This document shows, piece after piece, positions 34,753 through 44,060 of a stretch of DNA of 64,000 nucleotides. The DNA lies in the NCBI GenBank assembly GCA_038257155.1, contig JBBSJP010000016.1:30986-94985 (forward strand), in the 5' to 3' direction. The notes under the pieces were generated by a model. It ran no database searches, was not told the origin of the DNA, and saw nothing but the letters and a program-made list of their open reading frames with translations. The DNA is from JANJTY01 sp038257155 (GTDB taxonomy: Bacteria; Pseudomonadota; Gammaproteobacteria; Xanthomonadales; Xanthomonadaceae). Position 1 is the first letter of the stretch. Each line of letters starts with the position of its first letter. Made by a program: the position numbers and the translations under genes.

Positions 34753-35631
34753 ATGGAAATCACCGCCAGCCTGGTCAAGGAACTGCGCGAGCGCTCCGGC
34801 GCCGGCATGATGGAGTGCAAGAAGGCACTCGCCGAGAACCAGGGCGATCTCGACACCGCCATGGAGTACCTGCGCAAGTCCGGACTTGCCAAGGCCGACA
34901 AGAAGGCCGGCCGCATCGCCGCTGAAGGCCGCGTGGCCCTGGCCGCTGATGGCGGCAAGGCCGCACTGGTCGAAATCAACTCCGAGACCGATTTTGTCGC
35001 CAAGGACGAGGGCTTCCTGGCCTTCACCAAGTCGGTTGCCGACGTGGCGCTCGCCACCGGTGCGAGCGATGTCGAAGCACTCAAGGCAACCGCGCTGCCG
35101 TCCGGCGGCAGCGTCGACGAAGCGCGCCAGGCACTGGTCGCCAAGGTTGGCGAGAATGTGCAGGTGCGCCGCATGCTCAGCATCACCTCCAGCCACAATG
35201 TCGGCGCCTACGTGCACGGTGGCCGCATCGGCGTACTGGTCGAACTCAAGGGCGGCGACGTCGAACTGGCGCGCAGCATCGCGATGCACATCGCGGCCAT
35301 GAACCCGCCCTACAACAAGGCGGCCGACGTGCCGGCCGAGTTCATCGCCAAGGAAAAGGAGATCGAGCTCGCCAAGATGACTGACAAGGACCGCGCCAAG
35401 CCGGCCGAAATCCTCGAGAAGATCATCAGCGGCAAGATCAACAAGATCGTCAACGAGGTCACCCTGTACGGCCAGCCCTACGTGCTGAACACCGACCAGA
35501 CGGTCGAGCAGGCCCTGAAGGCCGCCGGCGCCGACGTCATCGGCTTCCAGCGCCTGGCCGTCGGCGAAGGCATCGAGAAGAAAGAAGAGGATTTCGCTGC
35601 CGAAGTGATGAAGCAGGCCGGCCTGGCCTGA
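34753..35631 (+). CDS. tsf: Elongation factor Ts
   Basis: 292 aa. Nucleotide exchange factor for EF-Tu. The N-terminal UBA-like domain has ELRERSGAGMMECKKAL and the core shows EINSETDFVAKDE and HIAAMNPPY. Length matches E. coli EF-Ts (283) with small insertions. Start at the ATG after AAGAGGATTCATCA. Second gene of rpsB-tsf; the terminator after it separates the pair from pyrH. Confidence 0.97.
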   Translation: MEITASLVKELRERSGAGMMECKKALAENQGDLDTAMEYLRKSGLAKADKKAGRIAAEGRVALAADGGKAALVEINSETDFVAKDEGFLAFTKSVADVALATGASDVEALKATALPSGGSVDEARQALVAKVGENVQVRRMLSITSSHNVGAYVHGGRIGVLVELKGGDVELARSIAMHIAAMNPPYNKAADVPAEFIAKEKEIELAKMTDKDRAKPAEILEKIISGKINKIVNEVTLYGQPYVLNTDQTVEQALKAAGADVIGFQRLAVGEGIEKKEEDFAAEVMKQAGLA

Positions 35632-35656
35632 TCCTCAGCAACAGCGTCGAACACCG

Positions 35657-35690
35657 GAAGGGCCGCGGGAAACCGCGGCCCTTCTGCTTT
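35657..35690 (+). terminator. Rho-independent terminator after tsf
   Basis: 12-bp perfect stem GAAGGGCCGCGG / CCGCGGCCCTTC with a GAAA tetraloop, followed by TGCTTT. It ends the rpsB-tsf transcript. Confidence 0.85.
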
Positions 35691-35697
35691 GGCGGAC

Positions 35698-35930
35698 AGT
35701 AAGGAAGCAAGTGAGGAAGTCAGTGGTGGAGCGGTCAGCTAGGAGCGGTCAGTCAAGAGCGGTCAGTCAAGAGCGGTCAGTTAAGAGCGGTCAGTCAAGA
35801 GCGGTCAGTTAAGAGCAGTCAGTTGAGAGCGGTCCGCTGAGAGCGGCGAGCCTGGTGCGCTCTCACCCACTGCCAAACTGTCTATCGGAGCCTCACACCA
35901 ACTGACTTTCTTACTTTCTTACTCACTCAC
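35698..35930. mobile_element. MITE-like element carrying the 14-bp array, right locus
   Basis: Starts at AGTAAGGAAGCAAGTGAGGA (35698 on) and ends with an inverted related block at 35898-35930 (reverse complement: GTGAGTGAGTAAGAAAGTAA...). Between them are the tandem array and about 55 bp of unique sequence. Inverted and partly duplicated relative to the locus at 28668-28956. Confidence 0.55.
35729..35840 (+). repeat. Tandem array of eight 14-bp units
   Basis: Eight consecutive 14-bp units, consensus GAGCGGTCAGTYAA. Units 2 and 3 are identical, as are 4 and 6; the end units are diverged. No spacers. A ninth degenerate unit follows. Confidence 0.92.
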
Positions 35931-36028
35931 GTGCTGACCGCAGCCTCTCCGTTCCCCGCTCCCCGCAACCCCGATCCCCACTCCTCAGCTACAATGCTCC
36001 GGTTTGCCCGCCGCCCGCCAGGATCCGC

Positions 36029-36769
36029 ATGACGCCGCCAGCCCGTCCGCCCAAGTACCACCGCATCCTTCTCAAGCTCAGCGGCGAGGCCTTGATGGGC
36101 AGTGAGGACTACGGCATTGATCCCGAGGTTCTGCAGCGTCTGGCCAAGGAAGTTCTTGAGCTGTCGCGCGCCGGTGTGCAGGTGGGTGTGGTGATCGGCG
36201 GCGGCAACATCTTTCGCGGCGCGGGCCTGGCCTCGATCGGCATGGATCGCGTAACCGGTGACCACATGGGCATGCTGGCGACGGTGATGAATGCGCTCGC
36301 GATGCAGGATTCGCTGGAGAAGCTCGGCGGATTCGTGCGGGTGATGAGCGCGCTGAAGATCAACGAAGTCGCCGAGGACTACATCCGCCGGCGCGCTGTG
36401 CGGCATCTGGAGAAGGGCCGCATCGTCATCTTCGCGGCCGGTACCGGCAATCCCTTTTTCACCACCGACTCTGCGGCGGCGCTGCGCGCGGTCGAGATCG
36501 GCGCCGAACTGCTGCTCAAGGCCACCAAGGTCGATGGCGTTTACGACGCCGACCCGAAGAAGAACAAGTCCGCACGGCGCTTCGAACACGTCAGCTACGA
36601 AGAAGTGATCCAGCGTGACCTTAAGGTGATGGACACCGCCGCCATAGCGCTGTGCCGCGACTACGGCATGCCGATGCGAATCTACGACATCTCCCGCCCC
36701 GGCGACCTGATGCGTATCGTGCGCGGCGACAACATCGGTACCCTGGTGGACAACCGCAAGAGCAGTTGA
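36029..36769 (+). CDS. pyrH: UMP kinase
   Basis: 246 aa. Phosphorylates UMP to UDP; hexameric amino acid kinase fold. Marks: YHRILLKLSGEALMG (ATP/phosphate loop), VGVVIGGGNIFRG, the regulatory RVTGDHMGMLATVMNA segment and GNPFFTTDSAAALRA. It stands alone after the rpsB-tsf terminator and the array element. A TACAAT at 35990-35995 is a possible -10, but no clear -35 is seen. Confidence 0.97.
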   Translation: MTPPARPPKYHRILLKLSGEALMGSEDYGIDPEVLQRLAKEVLELSRAGVQVGVVIGGGNIFRGAGLASIGMDRVTGDHMGMLATVMNALAMQDSLEKLGGFVRVMSALKINEVAEDYIRRRAVRHLEKGRIVIFAAGTGNPFFTTDSAAALRAVEIGAELLLKATKVDGVYDADPKKNKSARRFEHVSYEEVIQRDLKVMDTAAIALCRDYGMPMRIYDISRPGDLMRIVRGDNIGTLVDNRKSS

Positions 36770-36929
36770 GTCCCGTCTCTCGGCGTGTTTCCCACTAGGC
36801 TTGCGCCAAGCCTGGCGCAGGGCCCTGACAGAGCCCCAGCCTGCGACTGAAATCGTCCCGCAAAGCTGCCCTGCCCTATTCGGGACGCTATACTTTGGCG
36901 GTTTAGCCGCCTCATTCTGGAGTTGGACC

Positions 36930-37487
36930 ATGCTCGCATCCATCAAGAAAGACGCCGAAACCCGCATGGCAAAGAGCGTCGAGTCGCTGCGCCTTGACCT
37001 GACCCGCCTGCGAACCGGCCGCGCCTCGACCGCGCTGGTCGATCATTTGCGGGTCAGTTATTACGGGTCCGACGTGCCGCTTTCCCAGGTTGCCAGCGTG
37101 GCCGTCAATGACGCCCGCTCGATCACCATCACGGCGTGGGAAAAACCCGTCGTCGCGGCGATCGAGAAGGCCATCATGGCGTCGGACCTGGGCCTGACCC
37201 CCAACACCGCTGGCACGGTGGTCCGCATCAATCTGCCGCCGCTCACCGAAGAGCGCCGCCGCGAGCTGAGCAAGCATGTGCATCACGAGGGCGAGAACGC
37301 CAAGGTGGCGATCCGCAATATCCGTCGCGATGCCTTGCATCAGGTCAAGGAACTGCTCAAGGACAAGCAGATTTCCGAAGATGACGAGCGGCGCGCCGAG
37401 GACGAGATCCAGAAGCTCACCGACCGCAACGTCAAGGATGTGGACGGCGTGGTGAAAGCCAAGGAAGACGAGCTGATGGCGGTCTGA
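36930..37487 (+). CDS. frr: Ribosome recycling factor
   Basis: 185 aa, exactly the family size. Splits post-termination ribosomes with EF-G. Pattern MAKSVESLRLDLTRLRTGRAS at the N-terminal helix (about 12-32), VPLSQVASVAVNDARS in the small domain, TEERRRELSKHV and the long C-terminal helix bundle. Start at MLASIKKDAETR; the 43-residue extension of the open frame is intergenic. A TATACT at 36889-36894 may be a -10. Confidence 0.97.
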   Translation: MLASIKKDAETRMAKSVESLRLDLTRLRTGRASTALVDHLRVSYYGSDVPLSQVASVAVNDARSITITAWEKPVVAAIEKAIMASDLGLTPNTAGTVVRINLPPLTEERRRELSKHVHHEGENAKVAIRNIRRDALHQVKELLKDKQISEDDERRAEDEIQKLTDRNVKDVDGVVKAKEDELMAV

Positions 37488-37509
37488 TCAGGGCCACGTC
37501 CCCGATCCC

Positions 37510-38265
37510 ATGCTCGCCGAATCGAGCCCATCGCCTGCCGCCATACCGCGGCACCTTGCCGTCATCATGGACGGCAACGGGCGCTGGGCGAAGCTTCGCC
37601 ACCGGCCCCGCACCCTCGGTCATCGGGTTGGCGCCCGGGCAGTGAACCTGTGCATCGACTTCTGCCTCGCGCGAGGCATCGAGTCACTGACCCTGTTCGC
37701 CTTTTCCAGCGAGAACTGGCGCCGCCCCAAGGATGAAGTCGGTGCGCTGATGCAACTGTTCCTGCGCGCCCTGGATCGTGAGGTTTCCGAACTGGATCGG
37801 CGCGGAGTGCGGCTGCAGTTCATCGGTGCTCGCGCGGCGTTTTCCCCGGAACTTCAGCAGCGCATGCAACAGGCGGAAGCGATCACTGCGGGAAACAGGC
37901 GGCTTAGCCTGAACATCGCCGCGAACTACGGCGGGCGCTGGGATATCGCACAGGCTGCTGCAGCGCTTGCGCGCGCAGCAGTCGCAGGCCAGCTGGATCC
38001 GGACGCAATCGACGAAGAAAGCCTCTCGAACCAGCTGAGCTTGCAAGGCCAACCCGATCCCGACCTGTTCATCCGCACCGGCGGCGAGCACCGCATCAGC
38101 AACTTCCTGCTGTGGCAGCTTGCCTACACCGAGCTCTACTTCACCGATGTGTTGTGGCCCGACTTGAGCGACACGGTATTGAACGCGGCTCTGGATGACT
38201 TCGCCCGGCGTCAGCGCCGCTTTGGCATGACCGGCGAGCAGATCGCCCCCTCAGGTACGGCATGA
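37510..38265 (+). CDS. uppS: Undecaprenyl diphosphate synthase
   Basis: 251 aa cis-prenyltransferase that makes the C55 carrier lipid for peptidoglycan and O-antigen. Catalytic Asp21 in HLAVIMDGNGRWAK, LTLFAFSSENWRRP, and the pyrophosphate-binding PDLFIRTGGEHRISNFLLWQ all match. It lies 22 bp after frr and its stop overlaps the cdsA start by 4 bases. The order frr-uppS-cdsA-dxr-rseP is shared with Pseudomonas. Confidence 0.96.
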   Translation: MLAESSPSPAAIPRHLAVIMDGNGRWAKLRHRPRTLGHRVGARAVNLCIDFCLARGIESLTLFAFSSENWRRPKDEVGALMQLFLRALDREVSELDRRGVRLQFIGARAAFSPELQQRMQQAEAITAGNRRLSLNIAANYGGRWDIAQAAAALARAAVAGQLDPDAIDEESLSNQLSLQGQPDPDLFIRTGGEHRISNFLLWQLAYTELYFTDVLWPDLSDTVLNAALDDFARRQRRFGMTGEQIAPSGTA

Positions 38266-39074
38266 AACAGCGCGTCATTACCGCACTCATTCTGGCGCCG
38301 CTGGCGATCCTCGCCGTGCTGTGGCTACCGACCAGCGTGTTCGCTGTCCTGATCGGCCTGCTGGTGCTGGTCGGGGCCTGGGAATGGTCGCGCCTTGCCG
38401 GCGTCAAGCCGCGCGGCACGCGTAGCCTGCTGTTGCTGCCCCACGTGGCCATCCTTGCAGCGCTGTGGTGGCTGGGTCAGCCTGCCCTGCTGATCGCGGC
38501 CTGGACGGGCGCTGCATGGTGGCTGCTGGCCCTGCTCTGGCTGTGGCAACGACAGTTCGCGGCCAGCGACACCACGGCCAATCGCGCGCTGAAGCTGTTT
38601 GCCGGTCTGCTGATGTTTGTTCCCGCCTGGGCCGCCCTGGTGCTGCTGCATGCCGATCCTGATCGTGGCCCGGCCTGGGCGCTTTTCGGATTGATGCTGG
38701 CCTGGGCAGCAGACACCTTTGCCTATTTCACCGGCCGCCAATTCGGCGGCGCCAAGCTCGCACCCAACATCAGCCCGAACAAGACCTGGGCCGGATTCTG
38801 GGGCGGAATGGTCGGCACGCTGCTGGTCGCCGCAGTCGGCGCCGTCTTGTTCGGCCTTGCCCTGATCTCGGCCCTGCAGCTGATGGCTGTAGCCATCGTG
38901 GTTTGCCTGGCCTCGGTTGTGGGTGACTTGTTCGAGAGCCTGATCAAGCGGCACTCCGGCGCGAAGGACTCCGGGCGCATCGTCCCGGGCCATGGCGGTG
39001 CGCTGGACCGTCTCGACAGCTTGATTGCCGCGCTGCCCGTGTTTGTCTGTGGCAAGTTGTGGCTGGGCCTGTGA
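38262..39074 (+). CDS. cdsA: Phosphatidate cytidylyltransferase
   Basis: 270 aa polytopic inner-membrane enzyme that makes CDP-diacylglycerol. Seven or eight hydrophobic segments; the C-terminal family signature is clear (SVVGDLFESLIKRHSGAKDS then GRIVPGHGGALDRLDS, about 215-250). Starts with an ATGA overlap on uppS and ends with a GTGA overlap on dxr, so it is in a coupled block. Confidence 0.95.
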   Translation: MKQRVITALILAPLAILAVLWLPTSVFAVLIGLLVLVGAWEWSRLAGVKPRGTRSLLLLPHVAILAALWWLGQPALLIAAWTGAAWWLLALLWLWQRQFAASDTTANRALKLFAGLLMFVPAWAALVLLHADPDRGPAWALFGLMLAWAADTFAYFTGRQFGGAKLAPNISPNKTWAGFWGGMVGTLLVAAVGAVLFGLALISALQLMAVAIVVCLASVVGDLFESLIKRHSGAKDSGRIVPGHGGALDRLDSLIAALPVFVCGKLWLGL

Positions 39075-40261
39075 GACAGGTTGCGGTACTCGGCGCGACG
39101 GGTTCCATTGGCGCTTCCGCGCTGGATGTGATGGCCCGCCACCCGGACCGTTTCCGGGTCAGCGTGTTGAGTGCGAACACCCGGGTTTCCGAACTGGTTG
39201 CGCTGTGCCGGCGCTTTCGTCCGCGCCTTGCCATTGTTGCCGAGGCCACCGCGCTGGATGACCTGGCTGCGCAATTGCGCGAAGCAGGCCTCGATACCGA
39301 AGCGGCAGCCGGCCCGGATGCCCTGGCAGAAGCCGCTGCCTCATCGCTTTGCGATACGGTACTGGCCGCGATTGTCGGAGCCGCAGGCTTGGGTTCGACC
39401 CTTGCCGCAGCTCGCGCCGGCAAGCGCCTGCTGCTTGCCAACAAGGAAGCGGTGGTGATGTCCGGCGACCTGTTGCGCCAGTCGCTGGCCGATGGCGGCG
39501 GCGAACTGATCCCGGTCGACAGTGAGCACAACGCCATCTTTCAATGTCTGCCTGCGCCGGCTCTGGGCAGCGCCGCTGGCCCGGGCATCCGGCGTCTGCT
39601 GCTGACCGCGTCGGGCGGTCCGTTTCGCGGCTGGACGCGCGAACGTCTTGCCTCGGTTACTCCCGATCAAGCCTGCGCCCACCCCAACTGGAGCATGGGC
39701 CGCAAGATTTCGGTCGACTCTGCCAGCCTGATGAACAAGGGCCTGGAGGTTATTGAAGCACACCTGCTTTTTGCGGCGCCGGCCGAGCGCATCGAGGTGG
39801 TAGTGCACCCGCAAAGCATCATCCACTCGCTGGTCGAGTATGCCGACGGCTCAACCCTGGCCCAGCTGGGTCGCCCCGACATGCGCACCGCCCTCGCGCA
39901 CGCTCTGGCCTGGCCTGAACGCATTGAGGCGGGCGTTCCTGGCCTCGATTTCACCGAACTCGGTCGGCTCGAGTTCGAGGCGCCCGATCACGAGGCATTT
40001 CCCTGTCTGGGGCTGGCCTACGCCGCAATGCGCGCCGGAAATGCCGCGCCGGCAGTGCTCAACGCGGCCAACGAAGTCGCCGTTTCAGCCTTTCTTCAGG
40101 GCCAACTGGGTTTCCTTGGCATTCCCGATCTGATCGCGGCCGCTCTGGATGGCGTGAGCGCCACCTGCGACGGCAGTCTGGAGGGGATACTGGACACTGA
40201 CGCCCGCACCCGTCAGTTCGCGAGCGAGCGCCTGAAGACTTTGGGACTGGATCTTCGATGA
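39071..40261 (+). CDS. dxr: 1-deoxy-D-xylulose 5-phosphate reductoisomerase
   Basis: 396 aa. First committed step of the MEP isoprenoid pathway, supplying precursors for UppS. NADPH loop VAVLGATGSIGASAL (about 4-18), LLANKEAVVM, the metal site PVDSEHNAIFQCL and SASGGPFRGW are present, with MGRKISVDSASLMNKGLEVIE split across residues about 215-235. The GTG at 39071 was chosen because it overlaps the cdsA TGA (GTGA) and puts the NADPH loop at the normal distance; a GTG four codons earlier is possible. Confidence 0.96.
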   Translation: MRQVAVLGATGSIGASALDVMARHPDRFRVSVLSANTRVSELVALCRRFRPRLAIVAEATALDDLAAQLREAGLDTEAAAGPDALAEAAASSLCDTVLAAIVGAAGLGSTLAAARAGKRLLLANKEAVVMSGDLLRQSLADGGGELIPVDSEHNAIFQCLPAPALGSAAGPGIRRLLLTASGGPFRGWTRERLASVTPDQACAHPNWSMGRKISVDSASLMNKGLEVIEAHLLFAAPAERIEVVVHPQSIIHSLVEYADGSTLAQLGRPDMRTALAHALAWPERIEAGVPGLDFTELGRLEFEAPDHEAFPCLGLAYAAMRAGNAAPAVLNAANEVAVSAFLQGQLGFLGIPDLIAAALDGVSATCDGSLEGILDTDARTRQFASERLKTLGLDLR

Positions 40262-41613
40262 CTGAATTCTTTGGCTCGGTTTGGTGGCTGCTGGTCAGCC
40301 TTGGACTGCTGGTCACATTCCACGAGTTCGGCCACTACTGGGTCGCCCGGCGCTGTGGGGTCAAGGTGCTGCGCTTTTCCGTGGGCTTCGGCCGACCACT
40401 GTGGACCCGTCGGGGCAAGGACGGCACCGAATACGTGATCGCCGCGATTCCTCTCGGTGGTTACGTGCGAATGCTTGACGAGCGCGAGTCCGACGTGCCG
40501 GCCGAGGAACTCGGGCAGGCATTCAACCGCAAACCGATCGGACAGCGCATCGCCATTGTGGCGGCGGGGCCGGCGGCCAACCTGCTGCTTGCCATCGCCT
40601 TGCTGTGGGCCATGTTCTTGATCGGCAAGGGCGACCTGCAGCCCATCGTGGGACGTGCCGACGGCGTTGCCGCCGCCGCTGGCCTGGAGCGTGACGACCG
40701 AATCCTGCGTATCGACGGCGAGGAGATTCCAACCTGGACCCATGCCGGCATGGCCCTGACTGCGGCCGCCCTGGACCGCCGCAGTGTTGGGCTGGACGTG
40801 GCGCGCGCCAATGGCACGGAGCGCAGCCTGCAGCTCGACCTCTCCAGCCTGCCCTCCGATTTCGACGAAAACCGCAGCCTCGAGGCCATCGGCCTGGTCG
40901 CCAGGCAGCGTCTACTGGATGCGCGGGTCGCCGGCACAACCGAGAATTCCCCAGCCGCCACGGCTGGAATCCGCGCTGACGACCTGATCGTACGCATCGA
41001 TGGACAGCCTATCTTCAGCTTCGACCAGATTGGCGATCATGCGCAGCTCGCCGGGCGTGAATCGCGCACCTTGAGCCTGCTGATCGAGCGTCAAGGCGAC
41101 CGCCTGGCGCTGGAAGTGACGCCTGAACGGGTCAGCGAGGACACTGGCGATCGCTGGATCATTGGCGTCAAGCCACGGTCGAAAAAGGTCGAATTTGACG
41201 CTCTCAGGCGCTATGGGCCGATCGATGCGGTCGGTCAGGCGCTCGGTGAAACCTGGCATCTGACCAGCGCCACCCTTGGCATGCTGTGGCGCATGGTCAG
41301 CGGCAAGGCCTCGTTGCAGAACATCTCCGGACCCATCACCATCGCCCAGTTCGCCAATGCATCGGCCAACATCGGACCTGACTGGTTCCTGTTTTTCCTC
41401 GCCGTTCTCTCGCTCAGCCTGTGCATCATGAACCTGCTGCCGATACCAATCTTGGACGGCGGACACCTGCTGTATTACCTTATCGAGCTTATAAAAGGCA
41501 GCCCGGTCAGCGAAAGATTCCTGATCGCCGGTCAATATGCAGGGCTGGCGATGCTCGCCAGTCTCATGGGACTGGCGTTCTACAACGACATCTTGCGCCT
41601 GGTGTCGAACTGA
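40258..41613 (+). CDS. rseP: RIP site-2 zinc metalloprotease RseP
   Basis: 451 aa. Cuts RseA within the membrane after site-1 cleavage and clears signal peptides. The HEFGH zinc motif is at residues 22-26 in the first membrane segment; tandem PDZ-like domains span about 115-310; the third ligand lies in LPIPILDGGHLLYY near residue 400. It overlaps dxr by 4 bases. Its substrate RseA is encoded at 22.9-23.6 kb in this window. Confidence 0.95.
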   Translation: MTEFFGSVWWLLVSLGLLVTFHEFGHYWVARRCGVKVLRFSVGFGRPLWTRRGKDGTEYVIAAIPLGGYVRMLDERESDVPAEELGQAFNRKPIGQRIAIVAAGPAANLLLAIALLWAMFLIGKGDLQPIVGRADGVAAAAGLERDDRILRIDGEEIPTWTHAGMALTAAALDRRSVGLDVARANGTERSLQLDLSSLPSDFDENRSLEAIGLVARQRLLDARVAGTTENSPAATAGIRADDLIVRIDGQPIFSFDQIGDHAQLAGRESRTLSLLIERQGDRLALEVTPERVSEDTGDRWIIGVKPRSKKVEFDALRRYGPIDAVGQALGETWHLTSATLGMLWRMVSGKASLQNISGPITIAQFANASANIGPDWFLFFLAVLSLSLCIMNLLPIPILDGGHLLYYLIELIKGSPVSERFLIAGQYAGLAMLASLMGLAFYNDILRLVSN

Positions 41614-41699
41614 CCGAAGTGCTGCCCGTGAACCAGCCATCCGCACCTGCGGAGGCGTGTTCGCGTTTCCTTATCTGTGTTTTGCCATTGGACGTGACG

Positions 41700-44027
41700 A
41701 TGACGCGTTTCGCTGTTGCAACCTTCCTGCTCGCGCTGGCCTTCGTGCTGTCGATGCCCGCCCGCGCCCAGAGCTTCGAGCCCTTCGTCGCATCGGACAT
41801 TCGCGTCGATGGCCTGCAGCGGATCACGTCGGGCACGGTGTTCACTTACCTGCCAATCGAACGCGGCGACAGAATCGACCGCGACCGTCTGGCAGAATCC
41901 ATCCGCGCCCTGTTCGCCACCGGCTTCTTCACGGATGTCACGATGACGCGTCAAGGCGACATCCTGGTGATCACCGTGCAGGAACGTCCTGCGGTGAACA
42001 GCATCACCCTGGTGGGCAACAAGGACCTGAAAACCGAGGACCTGATGAAGGGCCTGAAGGAAATCGGCCTGGCCGAAGGTGAGACCTTCAACCGTCTGCA
42101 GCTCGATCGCATCACCCAGGAACTGACCCGCCAGTACAACAACCGCGGCAAGTACAACGTCCGCATCAGTCCGACAGTCTCCGACCTCGACCGCAACCGC
42201 GTCGACGTCACCATCACCATTGCCGAGGGCAAGGCTTCCCGCATTCGCCATATCAACCTGGTCGGCAACGAGACATTTCCCGACAAGGACCTGCTGAAGG
42301 AATGGGAATCCGGCACCACGAACTGGAAAAGCTGGTACAGCCGAAATGACCAGTACTCGCGCGAGAAGCTGACCGGCGACCTTGAGCGACTCAATTCCTA
42401 CTATCTCGATCGTGGCTACGTCGACTTCAACATCGAGTCCACCCAGGTCGCGATCAGCCCCGACAAGCGCGACGTCTATGTCGTGGCTGGCATGGTCGAG
42501 GGAGAGATTTACAGCGTTTCCTCAGTGCAGGTCACCGGCGACACCGTCATTCCACGCGAAGAGATGGAGAAGATGTTGCTGGTGCGTTCCGAGCAAACCT
42601 TCTCGCGTCGCCTGCTGGAGCTGACCTCCGACTCGATGACGTCGGTGCTTGGAAATATCGGCCACGCCTTCGCCGAGGTGACCCCGATTCCCACGGTTGA
42701 CCGTGAAGGCCGCACCGTGGCGATCAATTTCTTCGTCGAGCCCGGACCGCGCGTCTACGTGCGGCGCATTCAGTTCAAGGGCAACACCCGCACCTCCGAT
42801 GAGGTCCTGCGCCGCGAGCTGCGCCAGTACGAAGGCATGTGGTACTCGCAGGCAGCGCTGGACCGCTCCAAGATCCGCCTTGATCGGCTCGGCTTCTTCG
42901 AGGACATCAACTTCGAAACGATCGAGGTTGCCGGCTCGCCGGACCAGGTGGATGTGGAAATTTCGGTGGGAGAGCGCTCGTCAGGCAGCTTCATTTTCGG
43001 ACTTGGCTATTCTCAGCTGGCCGGCGTCATCACGTCGGTGTCGGTCGTGCAGAACAACTTCTTCGGCACCGGCAACCGGGTGGGCGTAACGGTGCAGAAC
43101 AACAGCTTCTCCAAGCGCCTCGACTTCTCCTACTCGGATCCGTATTTCACCCAGGATGGCGTTTCGGTGGGATACAACATCTACTATCGGGAACTGGACC
43201 AGCAGAACTTCAACGTCGCCAGGTTCACGTCCGATTCCGGCGCCATCCAGGCGGTGTTCGGCATTCCGCTGAGCGAAACCGACGGCTTCACCACCACGTT
43301 CAGCCTGGATCGCAACCAGATCTTCGAGATCCGCGGCTCCACCGCGCAGCCCATCGTTGACTACATCGATGCATTGGGCCAGCGAACCTTCAACGCCTGG
43401 CGGACCGAGTTTGCCTGGGCACGTGACAGTCGCAATGCGTTCTTCAATCCGACCCGCGGCACTTACCAGCGTCTCGGAGCCGAGATCACCCTGCCCGGCT
43501 CAACCGTCGAGTACTACAAGCTCAATTACCAGTTCGCCCGCTACTGGCCGATCAACCGGGCACTGATACTGCTCACTTCGGCGGAACTCGGATACGGTGC
43601 CGGCTACGGCAAGAGCCGCGAACTGGGCATGCCGTTTTTCGAGAACTTCTACGCCGGCGGCGTGAACTCGATCCGCACCTTCGAAGACAACACGCTTGGC
43701 CCGATCGGCTACGGCTCAATCGACACCCAGTTGGCCAACCCGCAGCCCTTGGGTGGCACCGTGAAGACCACCGGATCGGTCGAACTGATCTTCCCGACCC
43801 TGTTCGAGAATACCGACACCGTCCGCCTTTCTGCCTTTTTCGACTTTGGCAACGTGTTTGCTGATGCCGACTCCTTCGATGTGAACGAGTTCCGCGCCTC
43901 GGCCGGAGTCGCGGTGCGCTGGCAGGCGCCGGTCGGCCCGATCATCCTCAACCTCGGCGTGCCGCTGCGCTCGGAGGATGACGATCGGATCGAACGACTG
44001 CAGTTCTCGTTCGGCACCCAGTTCTGA
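41700..44027 (+). CDS. bamA: Outer membrane protein assembly factor BamA
   Basis: 775 aa. Core of the BAM complex that folds beta-barrel proteins. Signal peptide (cleavage ARA near residue 23), five POTRA domains (about 25-420, first one opening DIRVDGLQRITSGTVF), then a 16-strand barrel ending in the outer-membrane signal LQFSFGTQF with terminal Phe. The ATG at 41700 was chosen for the signal peptide; a GTG two codons upstream is possible. It follows rseP and precedes skp, a sigma-E-linked set. Confidence 0.97.
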   Translation: MTRFAVATFLLALAFVLSMPARAQSFEPFVASDIRVDGLQRITSGTVFTYLPIERGDRIDRDRLAESIRALFATGFFTDVTMTRQGDILVITVQERPAVNSITLVGNKDLKTEDLMKGLKEIGLAEGETFNRLQLDRITQELTRQYNNRGKYNVRISPTVSDLDRNRVDVTITIAEGKASRIRHINLVGNETFPDKDLLKEWESGTTNWKSWYSRNDQYSREKLTGDLERLNSYYLDRGYVDFNIESTQVAISPDKRDVYVVAGMVEGEIYSVSSVQVTGDTVIPREEMEKMLLVRSEQTFSRRLLELTSDSMTSVLGNIGHAFAEVTPIPTVDREGRTVAINFFVEPGPRVYVRRIQFKGNTRTSDEVLRRELRQYEGMWYSQAALDRSKIRLDRLGFFEDINFETIEVAGSPDQVDVEISVGERSSGSFIFGLGYSQLAGVITSVSVVQNNFFGTGNRVGVTVQNNSFSKRLDFSYSDPYFTQDGVSVGYNIYYRELDQQNFNVARFTSDSGAIQAVFGIPLSETDGFTTTFSLDRNQIFEIRGSTAQPIVDYIDALGQRTFNAWRTEFAWARDSRNAFFNPTRGTYQRLGAEITLPGSTVEYYKLNYQFARYWPINRALILLTSAELGYGAGYGKSRELGMPFFENFYAGGVNSIRTFEDNTLGPIGYGSIDTQLANPQPLGGTVKTTGSVELIFPTLFENTDTVRLSAFFDFGNVFADADSFDVNEFRASAGVAVRWQAPVGPIILNLGVPLRSEDDDRIERLQFSFGTQF

Positions 44028-44060
44028 CCGGAAGTCCGGCAGAAAATCCGGACAACCTGC

